From NCBI GenBank assembly GCA_964371355.1, contig CAYJMG010000018.1, positions 23,631 through 87,630 on the forward strand: a DNA stretch of 64,000 nucleotides, read 5' to 3'. How positions within the stretch are numbered: position 1 is the first letter of the stretch; each line of letters opens with the position of its first letter. This document shows positions 40,332 through 49,962 of the stretch, one piece after another. The notes beneath the pieces are model-generated. The model was not told where the DNA came from and did no database searches. It was given only the letters and a program-made list of their open reading frames with translations. Both the position numbers and the translations under genes were made by a program. This DNA comes from JACRBR01 sp964371355. Its GTDB lineage: Bacteria > Chloroflexota > Dehalococcoidia > DSTF01 > JACRBR01.

Positions 40332-41129
40332 TTGGCATCCCGCCTGACCATCCACCGGCCCGGACTCGTCCCATACGACCGCGCCTACGACATGCAGCAG
40401 CGGTTCGCCGCCGGCCTGCGCGCGGGCGATCCTCCCGCGCTCATCCTGCTCGAACACCCCCCCACCTACACGCTGGGCGTGCGCGGCGACGCCGCGCACA
40501 TTCTCGCCGGCGAAGGCCGCCTGCGCGCCCTCGGCGCCTCAGTCGTGCGCACCGACCGCGGCGGGGATGTCACCTTCCATGGCCCCGGCCAGATCGTCGG
40601 CTACCCCATCGTCGACCTGCGCGCCCTCGGCGTCGGCGTCGCCGAGTACATCCACGGCCTCGAGGCCGCCCTCATCGAAACGCTCGCACTGTTCGGAATC
40701 GAAGCCGGCCCCTCTCCGCGCAACCGCGGCGTCTGGGTCGGCGAAGGCGGGGCCGCCGCGAAGATCGCCGCCATCGGCGTACGCGTCTCCCGCGGCGTCA
40801 CCACGCACGGCTTCGCCCTCAACGTCAACACCGACCTCGACTGGTTCAACCACATCGTCCCTTGCGGCCTCCCCGACGCGTCCGTCACCTCGATGCAACA
40901 GCTCGCCGCGCACCCCTTCGACCAGCCCGCCGTAGAAGACGCGATCATCGAGTCGTTCGCCACCCACTTCCACCTCCTCCCAGACGCAGGGGCGCGCCTC
41001 GGCGTGTCCATCACGGCGTCCACGCCCGACTCGAAATACGCTGCCTCGCACGTAGGGGCGCTCGAAGAGTCGCCTGGGAGAAAGCCTGCCGCGCCCCTGG
41101 CCGCCGACCGCAAGGGGGTCCCGGCATGA
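40332..41129 (+). CDS. lipB: Octanoyltransferase LipB
   Basis: A 265-residue LipB. Motifs: LILLEHPPTYTLGVRG, GDVTFHGPGQIVGYPIVDL, the Lys site GGAAAKIAAIGVRVSRGVTTHGFALNVN and the catalytic Cys in IVPCGLPDASVTSM. It transfers octanoate from ACP to the E2 lipoyl lysine. The last 25 residues (VGALEESPGRKPAAP and beyond) are encoded by a GTAG-type repeat (41052-41097), so the normal C-terminus is extended or replaced by a repeat. TTG start at 40332. Its TGA overlaps the lipA ATG. Confidence 0.93.
   Translation: MASRLTIHRPGLVPYDRAYDMQQRFAAGLRAGDPPALILLEHPPTYTLGVRGDAAHILAGEGRLRALGASVVRTDRGGDVTFHGPGQIVGYPIVDLRALGVGVAEYIHGLEAALIETLALFGIEAGPSPRNRGVWVGEGGAAAKIAAIGVRVSRGVTTHGFALNVNTDLDWFNHIVPCGLPDASVTSMQQLAAHPFDQPAVEDAIIESFATHFHLLPDAGARLGVSITASTPDSKYAASHVGALEESPGRKPAAPLAADRKGVPA
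41052..41097. repeat. GTAG repeat, long form, inside lipB
   Basis: Long form: GTAGGGGCG, then about 21 bases (CTCGAAGAGTCGCC and on), then AAGCCTGCCGCGCCCC. In frame with lipB it encodes VGALEESPGRKPAAP. Two near-identical copies lie in the E2 gene at 46339 and 46687. Confidence 0.75.
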
Positions 41130-42130
41130 CCACCGGCCTCCCACCCGCGCCCGCCCGCAAGCCCGAGCGAAAGCCCGAGCGAAAGCCCGAATGGCTCAAG
41201 GTGCGCTTCCCCGGCGGCGATCGCCACCAGAAGCTCCAGCGGCTCATGCGCGACCAGGGGCTGCACACCGTCTGCGAAGAGGCCCGCTGCCCCAACATCG
41301 GCGAGTGCTGGAATGCCGGTACCGCCACCTTCATGATCCTGGGCGACGTCTGTACCCGCTCCTGCGGCTTCTGCGCCATCACCACCGGCCGCCCCGCCAC
41401 CCTCGACCACTTGGAGCCCTACCGCCTCGCGAAGGCCGTCGCGGCGCTAAACCTCGACTATGTCGTAATTACCTCCGTCAACCGCGACGAACTCGAACTC
41501 GGCGGCGCCGACATCTTCGCCGCCAGCATCAACGCCATCCGCCTCCACGACCCCAACGTCCGCGTGGAAGTGCTCATCCCCGACTTCAAAGGCAACTGGG
41601 ACGCGCTCGCCATGGTCGTCCAGGCGCGACCCTTCGTCCTCAATCACAACATCGAGACCGTGTCCCGCCTCTACAGCCGCGTCCGTCCCCAGGCCGTGTA
41701 CGAGCGCTCCCTCGAGCTGATCGCCCGCGCGAAGCAACTCGCGCCGGACATGCTCACCAAGTCCGGCTTCATGGTCGGCTTCGGCGAGACCCTCGACGAG
41801 ACGCTCGCCATCATGCGCGATCTTCGCGACCACGGCTGCGACATCGTCACCGTCGGCCAGTACCTGCAGCCCACCAAGCAGCACCTCCCCGTCGAGCGCT
41901 ACTGGCACCCCGACGAGTTCCAGGCCTTCCGCGATGCGGGCCGCGACCTCGGCTTCACCCACGTCGAGGCCGGCCCCCTCGTCCGCTCCTCCTACCACGC
42001 CGAACGGCAATCCGCACCTGTAGAGGCGCAGCCTGCTGCGCCCGACCGCGCCCCAATCCCGCACACCGTAGCGCGGGGCGGAAGCCCCCCCGGGGGGCCA
42101 GACCACCCCCCCACCCGAACCGCAAAAACA
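41126..42130 (+). CDS. lipA: Lipoyl synthase LipA, 3' end lost in assembly gap
   Basis: A radical-SAM lipoyl synthase; 335 codons are present before the N run. Auxiliary cluster Cys are in HTVCEEARCPNIGECW, the SAM cluster is CTRSCGFC, and the conserved C-terminal Ser is in GPLVRSSYHAE. It inserts sulfur into octanoyl-E2 to make lipoate. After RSSYHAE, where normal LipA ends, the frame runs on through two GTAG-type repeats into the gap at 42131. N-terminus has three KPER repeats. ATG overlaps the lipB stop. Confidence 0.93.
42020..42095. repeat. Two GTAG-type repeats at the lipA 3' end
   Basis: A short form at 42020-42044 (GTAGAGGCGCAG, CCTG, CTGCGCCC) encodes VEAQPAAP in frame with lipA. 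A second unit at 42068 (GTAGCGCGGGGCGGAAGCCCC) continues the tail. The assembly breaks 36 bases later. Confidence 0.6.
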
Positions 42131-42140
42131 NNNNNNNNNN
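42131..42140. other. Assembly gap (10 N)
   Basis: A run of ten N bases, the conventional placeholder for a scaffold join of unknown length. The flanks are C-rich and hairpin-prone. Coding frames cannot be followed across it. Confidence 0.95.
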
Positions 42141-42309
42141 AAACCCCCACCTTTAGCGGCGCCGCCGGCTCCGCCCCACCGCCCCCCAATCCCCCACCCC
42201 TTCGCGGGGGCCTACGACGAGCGCGGGTTCCACGACGACGCGCCATCCGTCTCCGGCATCACCGGCGCGATCTCGGAAGACGCCGCCATCCCGCCCGACG
42301 AGGTGCACC

Positions 42310-42317
<8 letters not shown>
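42141..42317 (+). CDS. 3' end of an unidentified gene after the gap
   Basis: After the gap one frame reads HPFAGAYDERGFHDDAPSVS, then GITGAISEDAAIPPDEVHRD and stops at 42315-42317, overlapping the lpdA start by 8 bases. Its acidic, non-repetitive composition looks like real protein, while the lipA-frame reading is Pro/Arg junk. It may be the true continuation of lipA or another small gene partly missing in the gap. No family recognised. Confidence 0.4.
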
Positions 42318-43716
<1,399 letters not shown>

Positions 43717-43717
43717 C

Positions 43718-44083
43718 ATGGACGTCGAGAAAGTCAACATCGCCGAGAAACTCGCCCTCATCGACGAGCACTGGAGCCCGCGCATCGCCGGTGCCCTCAA
43801 CGGCCAGCACGTAAAGCTCGTGAAGCTCCTCGGCGACTTCCCCTGGCACACCCACGACACCGAGGACGAGCTGTTCCTCGTCGTGAAGGGCGCCTTCCGC
43901 CTCGAGATGCGCGATCACGCGCTCGACCTGCGCGAAGGCGAGTTCGCCATCGTCCCCCACGGCATCGAACACCGGCCCGTCGCCGAGCGTGAGGCGCACG
44001 TCCTGCTGCTCGAGCCGGCCACCACCGTCAACACCGGCGCTCTCCGCAACGAGTTCACGGTCGAGGAGGCGCGGCCCGTATGA
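43718..44083 (+). CDS. Cupin-domain protein within the PDH operon
   Basis: A 121-residue single-domain cupin. The metal-binding motifs read FPWHTHDTEDELFLVVKG and IVPHGIEHRP, with the usual His/His/Glu/His set. It starts one base after lpdA and overlaps pdhA by 4 bases, so it is fully embedded in the operon. Its role is unknown: a small-molecule sensor or enzyme linked to 2-oxoacid metabolism is possible. Cupins are not standard parts of PDH. Confidence 0.8.
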   Translation: MDVEKVNIAEKLALIDEHWSPRIAGALNGQHVKLVKLLGDFPWHTHDTEDELFLVVKGAFRLEMRDHALDLREGEFAIVPHGIEHRPVAEREAHVLLLEPATTVNTGALRNEFTVEEARPV

Positions 44084-45105
44084 GCAGCGCCCTCGGACAC
44101 CACTCGGCGCTCGCCTACGGCGACGGCGGCTCCGGCGCCGTCGAGCTGCTCCGCACGATGATGCAGATCCGCCGCTTCGAGGAGAAGGCCGCCGAGATGT
44201 ACGCGCGCGGCAAGATCAAGGGCTTCCTCCACCTCTACATCGGCCAGGAGGCCATCGCCGCCGGCGCCGTCGCCGCCCTCCGCCCCGACGACTACATCGT
44301 CAGCCACTACCGCGAGCACGGCCACGCCCTCGCCCGCGGCCTCGAACCCAACCGCGTCATGGCCGAGCTGTTCGGCCGCGAGACCGGCGTCACCGGCGGC
44401 CGCGGCGGCAGCATGCACCTCTTCGACGCCGCAAAGTCGTTCATGGGTGGCTACGCCATCGTCGCCGGCCACATGCCCCTCGCCTGCGGCCTCGCCCTCG
44501 GCGAGCAGTACAAGGGCACGCAGCGCATCGCCGTCAACTTCCTCGGCGATGGCGCCGTCAACGAGGGCGAGTTCCACGAGTCGCTCAACCTCGCGTCCGT
44601 CTGGAAGCTCCCCGTGATCTTCATCTGCGAGAACAACCTCTACGGCATGGGTACCGACATGCGCCGCGTCTCCGCCGTCATCGAGGTCTACAAGCGCGCC
44701 CAGGCCTACGCCATGCCGGCCGAGCAGGTCGATGGCATGGATGCGCTCGCCGTGCATGAGGCCGTCGACCGCATGGCCGAACACGCGCGCTCTGGCAAGG
44801 GACCGGCGTTCCTCGAGATGATCTGCTACCGCTTCCGCGGCCACTCCATGGCCGACGCCGAACCCTACCGCGAGAAGGCCCAGATCGAAGTATGGAAGCG
44901 CTTCGACCCCATCAAGCAGCTCAAGGACCGCCTCGTCGCGGCCGGCGCGCTCGACGAGCAGCGCTTTGCCGCGATGCAGCAGGAAGCGGACGCCCTGGCG
45001 AACGAGGCCGCGCGCTTCGCCGACGAGAGCCCCAACCCACCCCTCGAGTCGCTGCACCGCCACCTGTTCAAGGAGCGGGCCGGCGCCGGAGGCTCCGATG
45101 GCTGA
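44080..45105 (+). CDS. pdhA: Pyruvate/2-oxoacid dehydrogenase E1 alpha
   Basis: A 341-residue E1 alpha subunit. The thiamine diphosphate motif runs from LGDGAVNEGEFHESLNLA (near residue 153) to the NN in ICENNLYGMGT. RGGSMHLFD and FRGHSMADAEPYR are the conserved E1 alpha blocks. It decarboxylates the 2-oxoacid and passes the acyl group to E2-lipoate. The N-terminus includes the usual MQIRRFEEKAAEMYARGKIKGFLHLYIGQEA (given here in two consecutive parts: RRFEEKAAEMYARGK and FLHLYIGQEA). Pyruvate is the probable but unproven substrate. Confidence 0.92.
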   Translation: MSSALGHHSALAYGDGGSGAVELLRTMMQIRRFEEKAAEMYARGKIKGFLHLYIGQEAIAAGAVAALRPDDYIVSHYREHGHALARGLEPNRVMAELFGRETGVTGGRGGSMHLFDAAKSFMGGYAIVAGHMPLACGLALGEQYKGTQRIAVNFLGDGAVNEGEFHESLNLASVWKLPVIFICENNLYGMGTDMRRVSAVIEVYKRAQAYAMPAEQVDGMDALAVHEAVDRMAEHARSGKGPAFLEMICYRFRGHSMADAEPYREKAQIEVWKRFDPIKQLKDRLVAAGALDEQRFAAMQQEADALANEAARFADESPNPPLESLHRHLFKERAGAGGSDG

Positions 45106-46069
45106 GATCACCTACCGCGAGGCCATCCGCCAGGCCCTCCGCTGGCAGCTCCAGAATGACGAGCGCGTCTTCCTCATGGGCGAGGACATCGGCGCCTACG
45201 GCGGATCCTACGCCGTCACGAAAGGCTTCCTCGACGAGTTCGGCCCCGGGCGCGTGAAGGACACCCCCATCGCCGAATCCGTCATCGTCGGCGCTGGCAT
45301 CGGCGCCGCCATGACCGGCCTCAAGCCGATGGTCGAGCTGATGACCATCAACTTCAGCCTGCTCGCCATCGACCAGATCGTGAACAACGCATCGAAGCTC
45401 TATTACATGACCAACGGCCAGATCAACGTCCCCATCGTCATCCGCATGGCCGGCGGCGCCGGATCCCAGCTCGGCGCCCAGCACTCCCACAGCCTGGAGT
45501 CCTGGTACGCCCACGTCCCCGGCCTCAAGGTCGCTGCGCCCGCCACCCCGTACGACGCCAAGGGCCTGCTGATGTCCGCCTTCGACGACGAGAACCCCGT
45601 CATCTTCATCGAGCACACCGCGCTCTACACCTCGAAGGGCGAGGTGCCGGAGGAGCCCTACCGCGTCCCCTTCGGACACGCCGACGTCATGCGCGAAGGC
45701 GCGGACGTCACCCTCATCGGCTACGGCGGCAGCGTCTGGCAGTGCTGGCGCGCCGCGCAGAAGCTCGAGCCCGACGGCATCAGCGCCGAGGTCCTCAACC
45801 TCCGCACCCTCAGCCCGCTCGATCGCGACGCCATCCTCGCATCGGTCCGCAAGACCAACCGCGTCATCGTCGTCGAGGACGACTGGGAGTTCGGCGGTTT
45901 CGGTGGTGAGATCGCCGCCATCATCCAGGAGCACGCCTTCGACGACCTCGACGGGCCCGTCATGCGCTGCTCCGGCGAGGACATCCCCACGCCCTACAAC
46001 GGCGCGCTCGAGCAGGCCGCGCTCCCACATGAGGACGACATCATCCGCCTCGTGAAGGAGATGGTGTAG
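45098..46069 (+). CDS. pdhB: Pyruvate/2-oxoacid dehydrogenase E1 beta
   Basis: A 323-residue E1 beta subunit: ITYREAIRQAL at the start, MGEDIGAYGGSYAVT, DTPIAESVIVGAGIGAAMTGLKP, QLGAQHSHSLESWYAHVPGLKV and the C-terminal IVVEDDWEFGGFGGEI. It forms the alpha2-beta2 E1 with PdhA. The ATG at 45098 overlaps the pdhA end by 8 bases and GGAGG precedes it by 6 bases. Confidence 0.93.
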   Translation: MAEITYREAIRQALRWQLQNDERVFLMGEDIGAYGGSYAVTKGFLDEFGPGRVKDTPIAESVIVGAGIGAAMTGLKPMVELMTINFSLLAIDQIVNNASKLYYMTNGQINVPIVIRMAGGAGSQLGAQHSHSLESWYAHVPGLKVAAPATPYDAKGLLMSAFDDENPVIFIEHTALYTSKGEVPEEPYRVPFGHADVMREGADVTLIGYGGSVWQCWRAAQKLEPDGISAEVLNLRTLSPLDRDAILASVRKTNRVIVVEDDWEFGGFGGEIAAIIQEHAFDDLDGPVMRCSGEDIPTPYNGALEQAALPHEDDIIRLVKEMV

Positions 46070-46071
46070 CC

Positions 46072-47508
46072 ATGATCTCCGAAGTCGTCATGCCCCAGAT
46101 GGGCGCAGACATGGTCGAAGGCACCATCGTCCGCTGGCTCAAGCAGGAGGGCGACGCTGTCGAGCGCGGCGAGATCATCGCCGAGATCGAGACCGACAAG
46201 GCCAACGTCGAGATCGAGGCCTTCGAGAGCGGCACCTTCCGCATGATGATCGCCCACGAAGGCGACGTCATCCCCGTCGGCGGCCTCATCGGCATCATCG
46301 CCGCCCCCAGTGACGACATCTCCCAATACCACGCACCCGTAGGGGCGCTCGAAGAGTCGCCAGGGCGACAGCCTGCTGCGCCCACCACTCCCACGACCAC
46401 ATCCACTGCGCCATCGACGGCCGCGACGTCTCCCGCCACGCCTGCGCCACCATCCCCGCCACCCACCGCCTCCGCCGCGCCCGCGACCGCGGCACCCGCG
46501 TCGGCGCGTGGCAACGGCGCCACCGGACCCCCAACGACGAGCGACCAACGACCAACGACCAGGCTCCGCGCCTCTCCCGTCGCCCGCCGCATGGCCGAAG
46601 ATCGCGGCCTCGACCTCCGCACCATCCCCGGCACCGGCCCCGACGGCCGCATCATCAAGCGCGACATCGAATCCGCCGCCGCGACTGTAGGGGCGCTCGA
46701 AGAGTCGCCGGGGAGACAGCCTGCTGCGTCCTCCCCTAATACCCAACGACCAACGACCATCCCCCAGACCAGGATGCGCCAGACTATCGCCCGTCGCATG
46801 TCACAGTCGAAGCGCGAGGCCCCCCACTACTACCTTCTCCTCGACATCGACATGACCTCCGCCCTCGACACGCGCGCCCAATACAACGCCGCCCTCTCCT
46901 CCGGAGACATCCCCGCGCCCAAACCCGTAGGGGCGCAGCCTGCTGCGCCCTCCCCGGCCGACACGAAGGTCTCCATCAACGACATGCTCGTGCGCGCCGC
47001 CGCCCTCGCCTTGCGCAAACACCCCGAATTCAACGCCACCATCGCCGGCGATGCCAGCGACGCCATCACCCAACACCCCCGCCAGAACGTCTGCATTGGC
47101 ATCGCCCTCGACGACGCCCACGGAGGGGGCCTGATCGCCCCGGCGATCCTCGACGCCGCCGGCAAGACGCTCGCCCAGATCGCCGCAGAATCGAAAGACC
47201 TCGCCGCCCGCGCGAAGGCGAACCGCATGCGCCCCGCCGAGCTGCAGGACGGCACCTTCACCATCACCAACCTGGGGGCCTACGGCGTCGAAACCCTCGT
47301 CGGCATTATCCAACCGCCCCAGACCGCCATCCTCGGCGTCGGCACGGTCACGCCGCAGCTCGCCGTCCGCGAGGGCCAGGTCGTCATCCGCCAGATAATG
47401 AAGGTCGCCCTCTCCGCCGACCACCGCGTCACCGACGGCGCACAGGGCGCCCAGTTCCTCACCGAACTCAAGCGCCTCCTCGAGAACCCCCTGCTGCTCG
47501 TCGTATAA
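46072..47508 (+). CDS. pdhC: Dihydrolipoyllysine acyltransferase (E2)
   Basis: A 478-residue E2. One lipoyl domain (residues 1-80, lipoyl Lys in EIETDKANVEIEAF), a subunit-binding domain (residues about 165-200, ASPVARRMAEDRGLDLRTI), and the catalytic domain with the active His in SADHRVTDGAQGAQFL. The linkers are odd: GTAG-type repeats are read in frame at residues 90-104 (VGALEESPGRQPAAP), 206-220 (the same) and 286-293 (VGAQPAAP), and ACGACCA-type repeats give SDQRPTT and QRPTT. The third insert falls within the catalytic domain. Starts 2 bases after pdhB. Confidence 0.93.
   Translation: MISEVVMPQMGADMVEGTIVRWLKQEGDAVERGEIIAEIETDKANVEIEAFESGTFRMMIAHEGDVIPVGGLIGIIAAPSDDISQYHAPVGALEESPGRQPAAPTTPTTTSTAPSTAATSPATPAPPSPPPTASAAPATAAPASARGNGATGPPTTSDQRPTTRLRASPVARRMAEDRGLDLRTIPGTGPDGRIIKRDIESAAATVGALEESPGRQPAASSPNTQRPTTIPQTRMRQTIARRMSQSKREAPHYYLLLDIDMTSALDTRAQYNAALSSGDIPAPKPVGAQPAAPSPADTKVSINDMLVRAAALALRKHPEFNATIAGDASDAITQHPRQNVCIGIALDDAHGGGLIAPAILDAAGKTLAQIAAESKDLAARAKANRMRPAELQDGTFTITNLGAYGVETLVGIIQPPQTAILGVGTVTPQLAVREGQVVIRQIMKVALSADHRVTDGAQGAQFLTELKRLLENPLLLVV
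46339..46383. repeat. GTAG repeat, long form, in E2 linker 1
   Basis: Long-form unit, in frame; encodes VGALEESPGRQPAAP at residues 90-104, between the lipoyl domain and the subunit-binding domain. Confidence 0.8.
46687..46731. repeat. GTAG repeat, long form, in E2 linker 2
   Basis: Long-form unit differing from the one at 46339 by only a few bases, in the same frame, between the subunit-binding and catalytic domains. Confidence 0.8.
46927..46950. repeat. GTAG repeat, short form, in E2 catalytic domain
   Basis: Short form: arms GGGGCGCAG and CTGCGCCC around CCTG after GTAG. In frame it adds VGAQPAAP within an expected surface loop. Confidence 0.75.
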
Positions 47509-47639
47509 CACCCAGCAGCTCGAGAGCTGATAGAGCGATGAGCCCCTATCACCCGTGCGGACCGGTCTTAGCGGGTGGTAACTATCCCTTGACTGCCGAA
47601 GCGTATTCGGCGATAATGGAGGCATAGGAGACGAGAGCC

Positions 47640-48575
47640 ATGCCACCAGTCAACCGCAAGAACCCGATCCGCGCCGCTTCCTCGGAGTCCGAGTTCTCCC
47701 TGATGGAGTTCATGCGCGAGTACCCGGACGATGAAGCCTGCCTCCAGTCGCTCTGGCGGCACCGCTACTCGCCAGACGGCTCCACCGCCTTCTGTCCCGC
47801 CTGTGATCAGCCCCGCGAGTTTCGGCGGTACGAGTCGGCCCAGCAGCGGCAGGCGTGGAACTGCATCGCCTGCGGCCACTACCTGTACCCGACGGCGGGA
47901 ACGATCTTCCACAAGTCGTCTACGTCGCTGCACCTGTGGTTCTACGCGATGTACCTCATGACCAGCACCCGTTGCGGGATCTCCGCGAAGCAACTGGAGC
48001 GAGAGCTTGGAGTGACGTACAAGACGGCATGGCGCATGGCCCACCGCATCCGCACCTACCTCATGACGCAGGACGACATCGAACCGATGGCGGGTACGCT
48101 GGAAGCCGACGAAACCTATGTGGGCGGGAAGCGCCGGGGCACGCCGCGCGGCCGTCCGGGGCCGGGTTCCCACAAGGTGCCGGTGTTCGGCGTTGTCGAG
48201 CGCGGCGGGCGCGTGCTGGCCGTCACGGTGCCGAATGTCCGCAAGGCATCGCTCATGCCGCATGTCGAGCGCCGCGTGCTGCCCGCTACGACCATCTACA
48301 CCGACGAATTGAAGTCCTACGATGGGCTGACGAAGGCTGGATATCACCACTCGCGGGTTAACCACTCGGAGAAGGTCTACGTGAGCGGAGATGTTCACAC
48401 GAACACCATCGAGGGTTTCTGGTCGCTCATGAAGCGGGGGATCGGCGGGGTCTACCACTCGGTGTCCGCTAAGCATCTTCAGGGCTACCTGAATGAGTAT
48501 GCTTGGCGCTACAACCAGCGGGGCCGGGCGAAGTTCGAGGTTCTACTTCGCCGGGCGGCGACGACTCCGGCGTAA
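47640..48575 (+). CDS. IS1595-family (ISXO2-like) transposase
   Basis: A 311-residue transposase. The N-terminus has a zinc ribbon (FCPACDQP and NCIACGHYLYP), followed by a helical region (ISAKQLERELGVTYKTAWRMAHRI) and the ISXO2-like DDE domain: LEADETYVGGKRRG (Asp near 157), TIYTDELKSYDGL (Asp near 221) and HTNTIEGFWSLMKRG (the Asn/Glu site). It moves the element by cut-and-paste. ATG at 47640, 45 bases inside the left inverted repeat. It appears intact. Confidence 0.95.
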   Translation: MPPVNRKNPIRAASSESEFSLMEFMREYPDDEACLQSLWRHRYSPDGSTAFCPACDQPREFRRYESAQQRQAWNCIACGHYLYPTAGTIFHKSSTSLHLWFYAMYLMTSTRCGISAKQLERELGVTYKTAWRMAHRIRTYLMTQDDIEPMAGTLEADETYVGGKRRGTPRGRPGPGSHKVPVFGVVERGGRVLAVTVPNVRKASLMPHVERRVLPATTIYTDELKSYDGLTKAGYHHSRVNHSEKVYVSGDVHTNTIEGFWSLMKRGIGGVYHSVSAKHLQGYLNEYAWRYNQRGRAKFEVLLRRAATTPA

Positions 48576-48713
48576 CGTCGCGGGCCGTTCGTCCGCTTCG
48601 GGAACGGGCGTGGTGGCCGCGCGGCGCAACACCCGGTCGAACGCGCTTCGCTTGGGGACGGGGATCTCGTATCCCTTCGGGGTCTTCTGTGTCCGGTCCG
48701 GTTTGGCCTTCAT
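48543..48713 (-). CDS. Small passenger protein of the IS element
   Basis: A 56-residue basic protein, MKAKPDRTQKTPKGYEIPVP then KRSAFDRVLRRAATTPVPEADERP. Similar short proteins with a KGYExPVP motif accompany IS1595 transposases. It overlaps the 3' end of the transposase gene on the opposite strand by 33 bases. The start at 48713 is the ATG at the family start; no strong ribosome-binding site is seen. It could be an accessory or regulatory factor of transposition; unproven. Confidence 0.55.
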   Translation of the reverse strand: MKAKPDRTQKTPKGYEIPVPKRSAFDRVLRRAATTPVPEADERPATLRRSRRRPAK

Positions 48714-48729
48714 GGTCGGAGTGTAACGC

Positions 48730-49554
48730 ATGCCTGAATCCTGGCGTCTCAAGGTCAAGCGGGCGCAGCGCCACATGGTAGAGATCCGCCATCATGCCCG
48801 GCTCTACTCCGAACGTCACCCGTATGAGATCGTCCGCACGCGGCCATCGAAGCGTAACCGCAGCCGTTGGAGTTACAAGATCGCGTTCACGGAGCAGCCT
48901 GATCCGATGATCGCTGTGATCCTTGGCGACTTCGTACACAACCTGCGTAGCGCGCTCGACCACATGGTCGTCGCCTGCTCCCCGTCGAATCGACGAAAGA
49001 GCGCTAGCTTTCCCATCCTGCTTAATGACCTGTGGGCTAGAGACGAGACGGGGCAGTTCCTCATAGCTGACGATAAAGGGCGGGAAAGCTTCGACACTGC
49101 CATCGCGGGTCTGAATGCCAAAGCGAGGGCAGTCGTCATCGCGGCGCAGCCGTATCGAAAGGGGGCGGAAGCATTCCGCGACATCTTCGGCATTATCAGC
49201 CGTCTCGAAAACGCGGACAAGCACCGTGAACTGATCACGGTCGGCACAGCCCTCCAGAACCCGTCCATCAGACTGATCGTCAGAGACGAGGTCAAGGGTG
49301 GCGGGGACTTCGGCGTGGCGGACTTCTTCCACGACGGCACAGAAGTCCTCAGCTTCACCGGATTCCCCGGCTTGAGAGAATCCGAAGTGCAGGTGCAATG
49401 CAGCGGCACCGCGATGATAGCCGTTAAGATAGCTGGGCTCGGTCGGAATGAGCCGCTCTCCCCGTTCCCACTCTATAAGGTCATGCTCAGCGGCCTCCGC
49501 AACGTCCGCACCCTTCTGGGCCTCATGGAGAAATATGGACGGCCCCGCGTCTGA
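48730..49554 (+). CDS. Passenger protein with an HNLRSALDH motif
   Basis: A 274-residue soluble protein whose core, ILGDFVHNLRSALDHMVVA (near residues 65-83) and LENADKHRELITV (near 152), defines a widespread family of unknown function. The two His-containing motifs on helices suggest a metal or nucleotide site of the HEPN/HNxR type, but I cannot name an activity. It lies wholly inside the IS1595 element, so it travels with it. ATG at 48730. Confidence 0.6.
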   Translation: MPESWRLKVKRAQRHMVEIRHHARLYSERHPYEIVRTRPSKRNRSRWSYKIAFTEQPDPMIAVILGDFVHNLRSALDHMVVACSPSNRRKSASFPILLNDLWARDETGQFLIADDKGRESFDTAIAGLNAKARAVVIAAQPYRKGAEAFRDIFGIISRLENADKHRELITVGTALQNPSIRLIVRDEVKGGGDFGVADFFHDGTEVLSFTGFPGLRESEVQVQCSGTAMIAVKIAGLGRNEPLSPFPLYKVMLSGLRNVRTLLGLMEKYGRPRV

Positions 49555-49625
49555 TCCGCCTGCGTTCGCAATGCACCCAGAGTCTAACCCGTCTTCGGCA
49601 GTCATGGGATACTTACCTAGCGGGT

Positions 49626-49962
49626 TGCTGAAAAGGCCCCTCATTCCTCGCAGCGGGGGGGGTGAGCCCCCGCCGGGGGGGTGGGGGAGGACGGGGGGNN
49701 NNNNNNNNGCCAGCCCTGGCACACTACCCTCGCGGGGTCCTCAACCGCCCCCCCATCCCCCCCCGCGGGGGCTTCCCCCCCGCGCGGTCAGGTTCGCGAA
49801 GAACGTGCTGTTGATGCCAGAGCCGTCCGCGGCGAGGTTCTTCAGCACCCTGTCAGACCTGTGCTGAACAGCGCCGGAAGCTGGCTCTAACGGCTGCCTG
49901 CGACGAAACTACACCAGGCACCGCGATCCGCATTACGCGCGACGGATCCAGGAGAAGGTTCC
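49626..49962. other. Gene-free, GC-rich gap with assembly break
   Basis: No gene is supported between the IS and the esterase. G-rich (49655-49698) and C-rich (49728-49785) tracts flank the N run at 49699-49708. Two matching words, AGCGGGGGGGGTGAGCCCCC and GCGGGGGCTTCCCCCC, show strong hairpin potential, probably why the assembly broke. A TTCTTCAGCACCCTG segment at 49840-49855 reads as a degraded inverted copy of GGGTTGCTGAAAA at 49621-49634. Confidence 0.5.
49699..49708. other. Assembly gap (10 N)
   Basis: Second run of ten N bases, between a poly-G-rich and a poly-C-rich stretch. Real length unknown. Confidence 0.95.

Larger units (their letters stand above)
47577..49617. mobile_element. 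IS1595-family element with passenger genes
   Basis: A complete 2041-bp element. The left end GGTAACTATCCCTTGACTG (47577-47595) and the complement of the right end (49599-49617) match at 17 of 19 positions. It is flanked by an 8-bp direct repeat TAGCGGGT (47569-47576 and 49618-49625), the duplication length known for IS1595. Inside are a DDE transposase, a 56-residue gene on the minus strand and a 274-residue gene on the plus strand, so both are passengers. Removing it joins the flanks into one TAGCGGGTTGCTG target. It sits in the gap after pdhC and breaks no recognisable gene. Confidence 0.93.

Noticed and set aside
47509..47568. Disrupted gene at the IS1595 insertion site
   Set aside because: Joining the flanks across the target duplication restores only repeat-like non-coding DNA; no open frame is rebuilt.
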